DNA of 64,000 nt from Gnetum montanum (GCA_015680685.1 MNCI01009146.1:332210-396209), one strand, 5' to 3'; positions 46,372-58,488 are shown, counted from the stretch's first letter. Translations and numbers: made by a program. Notes: generated by a model not told the origin, from the sequence alone.

Positions 46372-46794
46372 TACACATCATTTCTTATTGTACCTATTGT
46401 AAGCCTTCTGGAGTGTAGACTCTCTCTGTGGGGGAATCTACATTAAAATACTAAGAGGTTCAAGTGTTTGGAATTTTGCATCTACCTCAAGGGATATATG
46501 AGTGTATCCTACAGAAGCATCATAACCTATTAATTTCCATTATGAAGTCTTTAAGAATCCTACAAGATACTATATTATTCACCCAATAGGAAGATTTTAA
46601 GGTGGTAAGCTTTGCCAGATACATTAGTGAGTTTATTCCATTATACAACTAGTTTATGTTCTTAGCAACATCATTTTTAGTTTTATTTTTTATTTATAAC
46701 TGATTCATTTTCCTCCCCTTTCCTCTCCCTTCATTCCTCCCCCTCCTCTCTCATGCCTCCAATTTTCTAAGCTAATTGATACACAATTTGTATT
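46372..46794. other. No gene seen; other side of P's insertion site
   Basis: Should continue the copia fragment Q, but I recognised no copia motif on either strand. A pyrimidine-rich tract (CCTCCCC/CTTTCC) lies at about 46705-46760. Confidence 0.35.
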
Positions 46795-49560
46795 AATGTC
46801 TGGTTACTCACTCTTTTCCAAATCTGATAACCCAATGAAATGGAAGGGTAATAGTGGATGTCACTTACATGACCACCTCTTTTCAATGATACTAACTATG
46901 CCTTCTAAAAAGATCAAGTACAAACATATTTAGAATCATTTAGGTTTGATATGTGACAAAGCATTATTAATGGATATAAGGCACTAGCAAAGGAATGATC
47001 AAAATGAAATAAAAATGATAACAAGGCTTTCATGAGTGATTCAAAAGTTATGAACATTATAGCATCTACATTAACACAAAGAAGTAAAAATAATTCAACC
47101 ATTGCAAGATAGCTAAGGATGTTTGGGTTACCTTGCAGAAAACCTATGAAGGTATTAAAGAGATTAAGCAATCAAAACTACTTCTCTAGTTAAATCTCTT
47201 TGAGAATCTCAAGATAAGAAAGGATGAGAGGATTCATCTTAGCTTCATTAAAGGGTAGACCAAAATCCTTCCAAAGGTTAAATTATTTATAAGACTATTA
47301 GAAATTTGAATTTTGAATACAAGATGAAGATCATTGTTATAGAAAAGGTCAGAGATTTTGATACTATAAAATCTAAGAAACTTCAAAGTTCTTTTACCAC
47401 TCATGAGATGACTTTAGTTGAGAAAGAAATACTAATGAATGATCCTATCACCCTTTTCTCAAACCAAGAAAAAGATGATAAGGCCAAAAGAACATAAATT
47501 ACGACCTTCATGTATAGTGATAATGATGATCTTGATGATCTAAAGCTAGTGCTACTCACTAGGAAAGTCAATAGAATGATTTCTAACTAGCTTAAGGAAG
47601 AAAGAGAAAGGTCAAGAAAAAGATAACCAAGAGGTAAGTTATGCAATAATGTATGAAGGCCCACTTCCTCTATAGATATTATGAACATTATTTGCTAAGT
47701 GTGCAATGTATGAGAACATCTTACCTTGGAATGTCCAAGTATCAAAAGGTTGTAGGATGAAGTAAAACCAAAAGAAAAATAGAACTTTCTTGTTAGTAAA
47801 TGAATGAAGAAGAAGAGGATAGTGAAAAGGTAGTGGCTCTAACTCTCAACTGACATGCATGGCCATAACATCTTTTGTGGATTATTAAACTTAGAAAGGT
47901 GGAGGTGAGAGGGGAGGGGGTGGAGAAGGATGATTAAGTTCCTCAAATTGAAATTCTTTCAACAAAGCATACACACCAAATTTAACATGGTTCCCTAACT
48001 TAGGTAGTCCACACTCAAAGGATAGATCACAAGCACACATCCCAACTTTGTTGCTCTTAAATGTGGTTTGAAGGGTCCACATCCTATACAATCTTCAAGC
48101 CCCACTCTAGAGTGTTGTGATGCTGCAACAACCACTCAACCCTGCAAGGTCCCATCAAACTTGGAATGTGATTTCTAGGCTTCCATAACCTTTACAATCT
48201 TGAGCTCCACTTAGGAGTTTTGTGCCACAACACCAACCACTCAATCTCATAGAATCTTAACAAGATTAATCAATATGACTTCCTACAAGAAGCACATCAA
48301 CCTCGCAAGCAAATAAGGGAGAACAACAATTACAAGGGATAAATGCAACTTAGCTTGTTGATCCTTGTACTTTGAGGCACAACACACTTTATAATGAACA
48401 AATGATAATACAATGAGGATTAAGAATGATTGACAAATGATTAGACAATGATTATATAAGATGTTGTACATTTCCCAATGCATATGATGTCTTCTTATAG
48501 CTACCATCTTTCCAAATCCATCTTGGAACTCATGTAATGGCTAGCTAACAGTAGCTAATGATTATGGAAGACATCTTCTTTATGCTTGGGTTGTCTTTTT
48601 GTATTTGCTCTCTATTCTAGGAAGACATCTTTCTGAAATCTCCATTCTGGAAGATGTCTTTGTCTAATTAAAACTATCTTTTTGAATCTAGCCTACATTC
48701 TATGAAGACATCTTTGCCTAGTGAAAGACATATTTACTTAAGGAAAGGCATCTTCTATTTCTTGAAGACATCTTTGCCTATACATCCTCTAATTCTACCA
48801 ACACATATACTATTTCTTAGAGATGTCTTTCTTCAACCTTCCTTTCTATGATGAATTCATTGTTCCTTATTCATAATCTTGCATTTTTGCATGTGTTAAT
48901 GATGACAACTTTGCTTTGCCACATTCTTTGAATTCTCTTCCTTTAAGATTTCTTTTTGTAGATGAGACCTTGAAACCTTTGTGGATGACTTTCTCCTTTT
49001 GTCTACATCAGTGTGTTCTTTGTCATCTCACCTTGGTCATACAACCACAACCACCACACAATCTTTATCTTCATTTTTCTTAACATTTTGACATACCAAA
49101 AAGTCCACATCTTCACCATAAGAAGATGATGCAAACTCAAGTGATGAAGTAGAAATTAGTACCATTAAAGAAAGGTATGATTGTGTTATATAAAGTTTTT
49201 GTAAATGAAAACAAATTTATCTTAGGTTTAAAAGAAAATTACACCAACATGAGTTAGAGTACGAATATGAGAGAAAATTATGTCTAATCTCAATAAGTGA
49301 AGTTATGGCCCTTAATGCCAAATTTGATAATCAAATAACCTTAAATAATTCTTTGAAGCTACAAGATGATAAAAAAAGAAATGAAAACAGTTAATATCTT
49401 ACTCCTAAAACAAAATTTCCTACCTAGAAAAGAGGTTGAGAAGCAATGAAAAATAATCAATCACAAAAAATAAGCTGCTAAAATATTTTCTCTTGGAAAA
49501 GGCCTCACTTAACCAAATGCTCCAATAAGAGAAAGTTGACTTAGGTATAAATCTATCATG
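46795..49560 (+). pseudogene. Copia gag (R), interrupted by a solo LTR
   Basis: MSGYSLFSKSDNPMKWKGN, then AKDVWVTLQKTYEGIKEIKQSKLLL, ENLKIRKDERIHLSFI, a 63-codon open part with KLQSSFTTHEMTLVEKE (47306-47497) and a degenerate knuckle C.VC...EHLTLECPS. This is the UBN2-type gag of plant copia elements. The reading breaks at 47870 and resumes at 49110 with EDDANSSDEVE and ISEVMALNAKFDNQITL, the acidic/coiled tail of such gags. The 1.24 kb between is a solo LTR on the minus strand. No pol follows. Confidence 0.75.
47876..49109 (-). repeat. Solo LTR inserted in copia gag R
   Basis: Plus-strand ends TGTGGA and TCCACA are exact inverted repeats. The flanks TCTTT (47871-47875) and TCTTC (49110-49114) fit a 5-bp target duplication with one change, and the gag reads on across it. 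On the minus strand it is homologous to the 3' LTR of N (TTTTGGTATGTCAAAA near the start, AATAATCCACA at the end). It contains about eight AAGACATCTT-like motifs between 48480 and 48840. Confidence 0.8.
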
Positions 49561-49654
49561 ACAACTACTTTGATGGATCCATAAGTGCATCAAAAGATAT
49601 TCATCAAACTATGTATATTTATTTCTTTTCACCAAGATTTCCAAGTTGTGAGGT

Positions 49655-49800
49655 TTATCTTCATTGTAGATAGCGTAAACATATTAGAGCTTATCATCCA
49701 TTTAGAAATCAAGCATTTTAAGATACATCTCACTTGGTTTCTATGAGACAAGATAAACATATTAGAGCTTATCATCTATTTAGACATCTCATCTATTGGA
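49655..49800 (+). repeat. Short imperfect tandem duplication
   Basis: TAAACATATTAGAGCTTATCA occurs at about 49676 and again at about 49753, each with a following CATTTAGA/TATTTAGA, indicating a 77-bp duplication at the R/N boundary. Confidence 0.7.
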
Positions 49801-49825
49801 AAGTGAGGATGTAGGGCTTCTTCGA

Positions 49826-50700
49826 ATCTATGGAATTTGAAGTATGGGAATCCATCCTTGAAAGCTACATACCACCCTTTGACAACACAATAGGAGCCAT
49901 CAAGCCCTAGAACAAATGTCATAACAAGAAATAAATAAGTTCATGTTTGATTCGAAAGCAAAACATTATTTATGTTATGCTTTAAATAAATGTGAGTTTA
50001 ATAGAGTAGTTGGTTGTAAAAAGGATAAAGAAACTTGGAAAACATTAGAGGCTACTTATGAAGGAACCTCAATTATTAAACAATAAAAATTGTTAGTTTT
50101 ACAAAGTAGTATGATATGCTCAAAATTGAAGAAGGAGAGAAAATAAAAGATCACTTCTCTAGAGCAAATGAGCTTGTTGTGGCCATTAGAGGTAGTGGTA
50201 TAGATTTGTTAGAAAGTGATTTTATTATAAAAATGATTAGGACTTTACAATCAAAATTTAGACCAAAGCTTACTATAATGGAAGAAATTAGGGATTTTTC
50301 CAAACATAAATTTGAAGAGATTCAAAGTGCTCTCATTACTTATGAAATGACTCTCATAAGCAAAGGGGCTATACAAGAAAAGCCCATTGCTCTAAAATTA
50401 GCCACTAAGGAAAGCAAACCTACAAAGCAAGATGTGAATAGTAAAGAGAAGATAGCTCTTCTGTCTAGAAGGTTGCAAAGACTCATGACAAAAAGGGGCA
50501 AGTGCTTCACTCAATAAAGAGGTAAAGAAAAAAGTAAAATTTTTTCCAATTCCAATTTTGATTTTTCCTTTATAGAATGTTAGGTATGTGGTGGAAGTGG
50601 CCATTTGGCCTTTGAATGTCCTAGTAATAAAATATTGCAACAAAAGGATAGAAATGATGAGGAGTTAAAAAAAGATCAACTTCTATACAAGTTGGAATGA
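49826..50700 (+). pseudogene. Copia gag of element N
   Basis: MEFEVWESILESYIPP, FDSKAKHYLCYALNKCEF, KDKETWKTLEATYEGTSIIKQ, a frameshift, then 133 open codons (50116-50517) with LKIEEGEKIKDHFSRANELVVAIRG and QSALITYEMTLISKG. A knuckle ECxVCGGSGHLAFECPS follows, in which the codon between E-C and V-C is a stop. UBN2-type gag, better kept than R. It would form the particle; no protease, integrase or RT follows. Confidence 0.8.
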
Positions 50701-52768
50701 TGGTAAAGAAGAAGTAGATAACTTTACCAAATATTCTTAGCTCATATGCATGGCTCTTACAAACAAAAATTCACTACACATTGCTAAACAAGATGGTAAG
50801 TATGATGAAGGGTATAGTAAAATAAAAGAAAAAAATTCTTGTTCTATATTATTTGCCTAAAAAGGTAAAGAAAATTTTAAATACTAAGATTGATGCTATT
50901 CACACTGAATTAAATGGATAAATCTCATATATAAAGGCTGAGCTTCAATAACTAATCCATTTAAATAAGGATTGTAGAAATTATCACAAAGGAAAGACTC
51001 ATGAAAAACAACTAAAGAATTTTTAAAAAGTCACACAAGATACAAGCTCAAGCTCAAGCATAGTCAAGTTTGATAATGTCATCCATGAGGATAATACTTT
51101 ATTTATTTGTAAAAATTATGGTAGTAAACAAAACTTTGATAATTCTCATGATGATCAAAATAAGATTGATGCTTGGTCTTGTCAAAATGGTTCTTGTAAT
51201 GATATTTTGCAGATAGTAGTAGATAACAATGAAAAGAAGTGGAAAATTAAAAATTTCCTTAAAGATACAAATGATACAATAAGTGATCAAGGTTTCATTC
51301 ATAAAGAACATGAACAAATAGAGTCATCATACAAAATATCAAATGAAAAGGAACCAAAAGGTAAAGAGGTACTTCATGATAGAGGACCTCATCTCAAACT
51401 TCATTAGTCTTCTTCCTCTCAGTTGCAAGTAAGGTAAGCCAAGGTAAGTTTCTATCTCCTTACTTTCTAAATTTTGTATCAGTATGTAATTTGGAAAGTC
51501 TAAATTGTTTTTGATATGTTCTTACTTTATTTATGGGATGTTAACTCTATATTAGCTCTTATAAAAGAATTTGTTTTGGTACCATTGGAATAATTCATTA
51601 TGGTATCCTTTATGTACATATAAGCATGGTGCATTTGGTTTTATAGAAGTTTTTGGTGTGACACTTGTAATGAATTTATTAGTTTCTTATCTTTTTTTAA
51701 AATGGCCTTAAATCCTTGTTTTTTGGAAGAATGTTTTTTAATTTAAGCTTTTGTATTGGTGCCTTTGATAAAATTCATGAATTTTTTTGGGAAAAAGGAA
51801 TCATCATGAACTACTATTAATAGGAGACCTTAGTCTTCACACTTGATCTTAATGTTACATTGCAAGAGTAGTTCTTTGATAATAAAAGGAGCATGACGAT
51901 TAGCTTTTTAAAAAAGAACAAGCTAATTCAAAAAGGCCCAAAGGGAGCTTTGAAATGAAAATGATATCTACTTATATGCAGGGAGAGCTTGCACCTCATC
52001 AACATCTATCATCTATAGGTCATCTGTGTATGAGGAGTCTTTTGAGACTTTTATCAAAAGACACTAGTAGAAACACTTCTTCACCCTCCACTAAAAATGA
52101 GCAAGGAAGAGCTTATTCATCTAGACTAAATGGTGCATGTCTAATCATTTATTTGTTGAGAATGTATCATTTCAAGTTTCTAAGGTTCTTTTTGCAAATT
52201 TAAAGTACTCAAGTGTTCATTGAAAGATTGGAACTGAAATGGGTGTTCATGATCTCTTTTGATAAGAAATGAGATATATTTATATATTTATTTTGTTCTA
52301 TCCTTGATTGTCATATATTAGTTGATGATTGGTTGTCATATAAATGGTTGTTTGATATTTTAATATAATAATATATCTTGCTTTGTCTTAAAAGTTGAAA
52401 ATGCATGTTTTACCTACCCTAAAATTGCTATGCCTTATCGTATTATTTGAAAAGGAGGAGAATATTGGATAAAGCTATGAGTATTGGTCATTTATTACAA
52501 ATGAATTATTGAATCAATGATATATAAGGGGAAGAACTTATTTGGTTAGTCCATATGTATTAGTTATGGATATTTGCAACTCTATCTTCCCTTCTTTTCT
52601 ATGATGTCCAACAAAGGGAAGAGTTAGGTTGATCTAACATGGTTTATTTTGTGTTATGGCATGACATGATTGATGTTATAAGCATAATTAAAAATCTATG
52701 TCTTGGTTCCTTCTGGAGACTATTAATCCATTTTCTTAATTTTTTAACCTTGCCAAAAAGATGGAGAT
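50701..52768 (+). other. Post-gag region of N, no pol
   Basis: Contains acidic and Lys-rich gag tail fragments to about 51400, then non-coding sequence up to a polypurine tract AAAAAGATGGAGAT (ending 52768). No RT, integrase or protease motif was found, so N is a gag-only copia derivative. Confidence 0.6.
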
Positions 52769-53307
52769 TGTTAACATTTTGGTATGTCAAAAACTTAAGG
52801 AAAATGGAGAATATAGAATGTTGTGGAGTATGATGCTTTTGCAGGGCATGTTGGAGAGCTCAAGAGATGACATCTATAAGGAGATGTCAAAGTAGAGATA
52901 ACAAGGACTTACCAGACATGGATGAAGACTCAAGGAATGAGAGCTACAAAGCAATGACAAAGTAAAGACTACAAGAACTCAATAGAGCTTGGATAAAGAC
53001 TTCTTTGGGAGAAAGGATGAAGATGAAGACTACATCAAAATGAAGAAGTTACCAAGATCAGGGATGAGCCAAATTGATGAAAGGAAACCTTAAAAAGGAA
53101 AGCCCAAAAGCTAAGAAGATGTCCACAAGAAGTGAAAGATGTCTTGGCCGAAGAATAGAAGAACAAGAGAAGACATCTTGCAAAAATAGTAGATGTCTCC
53201 TATCTAGAGAAGATGTCTACATGTAGACATCTCCTAAGAACATCATCCTTGATATGCTTCTTGCTAGAAGGCATCATACTTGAGCTTGTTAGAATCCTAT
53301 AGGATTT

Positions 53308-53887
53308 TGTCACATCCCCATTCCCAAATGATGCGGTTGCCTAATGAAGGTGGTGTCTTTTCATAACAAGTGTTATTGTTATCTTAACAAGACCTGAAAG
53401 GGCATGTTGTAATAATGGATGTGTCTCTTGAGGAACCTTTGGGGGTTTGACCTAAGGCATTTATATGTGATGTTAGAGGTTGTGCTAGCATGGGAATGGT
53501 GGAGCCAGTACAGGCAAGTCATGGGGTGGTGGAGCTGATTTAGGCAAGTCATAGGAAGTCGAGTAAAGCGGGATAGGAAGGGGACTGGCCCACCCTTCTA
53601 GCAAGGTTATAGGCCTAACCGTGGTGGTAGTGTTAGATTGCCTCTAAGGGATAGATGCTAAAGGAAGAAAACCCCAAGAAACACTTTCAAAGAATGATCC
53701 AGATACACTTTTCCATATCAATAAAGCATTCTTTTATTTTCTTTTCTACATTTTTCCTATTATTTCCTTTGTACATAATGCTAAATATTACTTATATTTT
53801 GCATTTGGTATGTTTTCTTTATATGCATAATGTCTACTATATCGTATATTTAATGTTTGCCATAACATCTGGGGACGGGATGTCACA
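53308..53887 (+). repeat. 5' LTR of element L
   Basis: TGTCACATCCCCATTCCC to GGGACGGGATGTCACA. About 90 percent or more of positions appear to match the 3' LTR by eye. AATAAAGCATTC near 53721 is a likely poly(A) signal. Confidence 0.92.
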
Positions 53888-53889
53888 AT

Positions 53890-53901
53890 TGGTATCAGAG
53901 C
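53890..53901 (+). other. Primer-binding site, initiator-Met tRNA (L)
   Basis: TGGTATCAGAGC, the canonical plant sequence, two bases after the LTR end. Confidence 0.9.
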
Positions 53902-54819
53902 AGACCACGGCTCAAGGACCATTCAAAATCATGGGTCAACTACAACATGAATGTGATGATAAACCTTGAAGCCACAACATATGGAAAGCCATTGATCATC
54001 ACCAGATATACCATATATTTTTTATGCAAGTCAAAAGAAACCTTTCCATTTGACTTCACACACAATGGATAAAGCATCTAAATCCTAGCAACCAACAAAA
54101 GTTTCTTTCATAGATATCGTTAACGGATGAAGATTTGATCACACCTCATCAAGCTTCATCAATTATAAGAGATGTTGGTAAGACAATGATACATTAAGGT
54201 CATTATTAAATTTCTTTCGAAAAAGTTAGTAACCATGACTTGAATTGATCTTGTTTTGTTGAAATTTACTATCTAAGTAATCTAGAAGATTCCAAGTTAG
54301 CATATATCAGCTTAGAAATGTAAGTTCAACAAAATAGGCTAGTTTGGTCCTTTTAATACCAAAAAATTCAACTTTATTTTTTAACCCTAAAACTATGTCC
54401 AATGCATAGTACTCGTTGAGATGATTTCAACAGTACAAATTTTATCTTCATCGAACTTACGATTTGAGAAATATTGTTGTTTAAATTTTATCATTATATG
54501 TGCATTAAAATAATATTAAATTATTAAATTATTATTTGAACAAAACAAATATATCAAAATTTTAGGGTCAGAAATCAACCCAAAATTATCATTTACACAC
54601 ACCAAACCCATACCCTATCATTGATCGAACCACCACGTCAACCATGAAGGCAATAAAATAATAATAAAAATTTAAAAAACAAACCTTTTAAGCGAAAAGT
54701 TGCAGGTTCAAACACATGCCCTCCACAATCTTAAATATCTTTTGTTTTTTTTAAAAAAAAAATGGAATATACAAACAGAATTTTAAGAAAATATATAATA
54801 TAATTATATATAAAAAAAT
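53902..54819 (+). other. Leader of element L, no gene seen
   Basis: A+T-rich; only a short frame near the primer site (GQLQHECDDKP). No gag motif. Confidence 0.5.
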
Positions 54820-55530
54820 TTTGCTGTGCCTGCGGCCAAGCTGCTGGCAGATCGCGGCTAGGCCATGGCAAGGCCTACGGTCAGCCGTGGCCAAGCCTGC
54901 GACCAGCCTTGGCCGGCCACAGCCAGCAGCAGCCAACTACAGGGCTATGGCTAACAAGATCTGGCCCTTGGGATTAGAGCCCAAGGCCAAACAAAAGAAA
55001 ACTGCGCTACATGCCTTTGCCACCTCCACCCGCGTGCCTCTGCCGCCGTGCCGGCGTGCCAACTGCCGCTGCCATAGTCGCTGTGTCACCCACGCAACTC
55101 CAAAGCCACCTGCCACCTGCATGTCATGCTGCATGCTTTGCTCTGAATGCGGCGTTACAATGAATGGCATGGCATGGCAGATTAAATACATGCACCTCCA
55201 CAGGGAGTGCATGTTCCTGTTCAGCCACGTGCTGCCCCTGTTGCCCGCACGTTGCTGCACCAACACCAACACCGTCAGTTGCCTGCCTCTCCCTCTCCCT
55301 CTCCCTCTCCCTCTCCTTTTCGTTTTTCCGTTATTAACGGTGCCACGCTTGCCATCGTGCCTCGCCGTGCCTGCACTACAGCTGCCACACCATCTGCATC
55401 ATTTGCTGTAGAAATCCTCACCTGCAGTCCGCCGAAATCCTCCGGCGTTTTTCGCAGCCAACTATGGCTGGGTTGTCACCGTTCCAAAACACCAAACCCT
55501 TGTAACAATTGTGAAAACATGCCTCCTATG
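54820..55530 (+). other. G+C-rich block in element L
   Basis: Abrupt change to G+C- and CpG-rich sequence with repeated GCCATGGC/GGCCAAGCCTGCG-type words, a (CTCCCT)n run at 55286-55316 and open frames in several phases (for example 196 codons at 54821-55411). The frames are low-complexity and I recognise no protein. It could be a captured 5' region of a host gene. Nearby, GGCTGGAG/GTCAGT at about 55848 looks like an exon end. Confidence 0.5.
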
Positions 55531-56018
55531 TAAATATGGAAAGTTCTAAAACCAATTTAACTTTCTATTGTGATAGCTTTGGACAGCAACATGAAAGTTT
55601 TTGTTGCTATCCATCGGTGGCAATCGATTCATTGTTATCTTGATAATGGTCTCATATTTTTCTAATAAATGGTAATTGATTCCGAGGCTTTCGGGTTCTT
55701 GATGGGAGAACAAGGCACCGGAATCAATTGCACTATAGCAGTTTAGGTCCCTTTCACAGTCACTTACAGACTGCATACACCATCACTGCAGAGCGCTCGT
55801 GTGAAAGAAGATCTAGAACATTCAGGCATCAATGGCATCAATGGCTGGAGGTCAGTTCGATCTGTTTTTCAAATTGATTTGTGCATTTTTGTTTCATGCA
55901 TATTTGTAGATTAAGAGATTTGTTTTTACATGCTTCCGCTTGTGCAATCCCGTTTTGATGCACGCAAGATCTTCTAACAACCCTCACTTACCTACCACTA
56001 CCGCGTGCCTAGACCGAC

Positions 56019-56145
56019 CCATCACTGCCTCCAATGCCGCCGATCACTACCATCCAGGCTACCTATCACTACCTCTCGTACTGCCTATCACTACCACTCA
56101 CACCACCCATCACTACCTCCTATGTCGCCCATCATCACCCGGTGG
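56019..56145 (+). repeat. 22-bp minisatellite in element L
   Basis: Five units plus a partial: 56019, 56041, 56063, 56085, 56107, 56129. Core CYATCACTACC followed by a variable half. As 22 is not a multiple of 3, similar Ser/Pro/Thr/His-rich reading occurs in all three frames. Confidence 0.9.
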
Positions 56146-56878
56146 ACCTTCAAACAACACATCACGGTGGCAACGAACAACAAATTCTTTGTTATATTCT
56201 CTGTGATATGAAGGAAAATTTTTAATTATGTGTTAGTTGATGGAAAAATTTAAAATTTCTATCAATTACCGAAAACTTTAAATTTTTGTCATTAAATTGT
56301 GAGTTTAAATAAGGAACTTATCAAATTAATTGTCAAAATTAGAATTTTGCAGTCGTAGCAAGTGAGATAAAGATTTCATAATAAAGGGTGCTTGCTCTAG
56401 AGTAGAACTGGGATATTTTTCGCGTCAAATATCTTAGACTCAAAAGCTATAACTTTTGATTTCGAAAATCTTTTTTAGCAAACAAAGAGTTATTTTCTAT
56501 AGTTTTCAACCTTCTGGACACAATGGTGAAGTCAGATCTATCCCAAGCAATCCCAAAAATTAGGTTTTACTTGTTGCTCGATATAGTGCCTTAAGATCAT
56601 TAAAAGTTTAATTTTTACATAACTCAAGCATATGATGTTCATTTTCAACATATGAATAGTCATTTCTAACATTTTTCACCCGTCTAAACTCAATGGTGTG
56701 GTTAGATTTATCATTCAGGCACCCTATAATTCAATGATATTATAAATTCAACATTCTTAAGATTTAGTACATAACCCTTACAAATAGTCTTAAGATTACT
56801 ATGACATGTCATTAGCTACACTACCGAAGTCAGTGTTCTCAAGGGGGGTAGAAAGGTTATCAAAAATAGTATAGTTAA

Positions 56879-56999
56879 ATATTACTGAAATTTAGTTAAT
56901 GTAATTATATATTACTAAAATTAGATGATGTAGTTACATATTACTAAAATTATATGATGTTGTTAACTATTACTTAAATTAGATAATATAAAAATAGAT
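56879..56999 (+). repeat. Imperfect 29-31-bp tandem repeat
   Basis: ATATTACTRAAATTAGATGATG-like units start at 56879, 56909, 56938 and 56969, decaying towards 57080. Confidence 0.75.
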
Positions 57000-57162
57000 A
57001 ATTTAGTTATTCAGTTGATGTAGTTGATTATTAGTTGATGTATTACTTAATGAACAGTTGATGTAGTAGTTGGAGAATTAGTTTAAGAAATAGAATAATT
57101 TTCAACTGTCAAGAAATGGGTATATTAATCCATCATGTAATCAAAACATAGGGCAAAATAAC

Positions 57163-58488
57163 ATGGAAACACAAAATCTTGTTTCAACAAGGAGTATGAT
57201 ACTCATGAAGAGAAATGATCTAGACAAAAATCCAATAATAGAAATGAAAGTTGCAACATACAACGTGCTTGTAAGATCTCTAGTGAGTGAGAAACAATAT
57301 CCACTATGTCCATCATGGGCCTCGGATTGGCATGAATATCAATACCCACATATCTTAGCAGATTTAAAAAATTTGGATGCTAATGTCTTATGCTTACAAA
57401 AAATATTACCATGAAAATTTCTATATCAATTTCAACCAAATTTGGAAAAGATGGGATACAGAGATATTTATAAGCAAAAAGGTTCTTATGGAAGTTCTTT
57501 TGAGCCATACAGATTAGCATATTGTAGGAATTACAACATGGATGGTTGTGTAATCTTTTATAAAGAAGCCAAGTTTGAACTAGCACAAAGATTTGAATGG
57601 AGTTTAGGAAATATGATTTTTGAAATTCCAGAACTTCAAGAGATGGGAAAGAAAGAACAGTCAAGATTTCAGAAAAATCACATAGCCCTAGCAGTGATTC
57701 TCAAAGTTTATCTATCAGGAAGATGTGTATGCATGGTTAACACACATTTAATTGCCAAACCAACATGTTCAAATGTTAGACTTTATCAAGCATACTTGAT
57801 TAAGCAAATAGAAGAAAGTTTGAAGAAGAAGTTATTTTTAAGTTGTACCGATTTAGTTCCATTTATTCTTTGTGGAGACTTCAATGCCAAAGTTAGAAGT
57901 AGTGTTTATCAATTTCTAAAATATAGATCCATAAACGAATCTTTGGAAGATGAACCTAACTTGAAGAAGATGTTTCCATCAATTCAACATACAATTCCAC
58001 TAGCTAGTGCATATTCTACTTACTTTGAATCTTCAGTAGATAAATTAGATTCTAGATTTCAAGAACAGATGATGTTGATGGATAGTACTCATCAAGAACC
58101 ACAGTTTACAAATTATTCTGCAGTAATTAGTGAAAATGGATCAACAACATTCTTCATTGAGATTTTGGATTATATTTGGTATGATACTCAATTCTTTAAA
58201 GTTACCAAGTTACTAGAGTTGATTTCTAAAGAAGAAGTTGAGAAGAATCAAGATCAAACCTTACCATCACGAACAAGACCATTTGATCATATACCACTTA
58301 TGATAGAATTACAGTTACTTCCATCAATTCATAAGGTTGATCAAGATCAAGAAGTATCTCACTCTTACTTCTATTTGATGATCTTAATATTTTATTCATT
58401 GTTTAATTTATATTTCAATTCAATTAATAAAATATCTAAGGAAATGCAAGTTGGGAATAAAGAATTTTCCCTACCTTCACTTGGATAA
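57163..58488 (+). pseudogene. CCR4-type exonuclease (EEP family) retro-sequence inside element L
   Basis: One frame of 441 codons with a single internal stop (TGA, 57412-57414). It has no introns. The EEP fold is complete in order: VATYNVLV, then W.YQYPHILADLKNLDANVLCLQK, MDGCVIFYKEAKFELA, VNTHLIA, PFILCGDFNA, IPLASAYSTYF, PQFTNYS, LDYIWYD and FDHIPLMIEL. CCR4-type nucleases shorten poly(A) tails. The metal-binding Glu of LQE is Lys (AAA at 57400-57402), so activity should be lost; the Asn, His, DFN and DH residues remain. A hydrophobic stretch (YFYLMILIFYSLFNLYF) follows the domain, beyond the usual CCR4 end. The N-terminal region of longer CCR4 proteins is absent. Lies in LTR direction, 300 bases before the 3' LTR. 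A decayed retrocopy is the default; recent function cannot be excluded. Confidence 0.88.

Noticed and set aside
54821-55411. 196-codon open frame in the G+C-rich block as a gene
   Set aside because: Open frames occur on both strands in several phases, composition is low-complexity (Leu/Pro/Cys/Ala runs from CTCCCT and GCC repeats), and no domain is recognisable.
55940-56225. Open frames at the 22-bp minisatellite as a small protein
   Set aside because: All three frames are open because of the repeat composition; there is no independent sign of coding.
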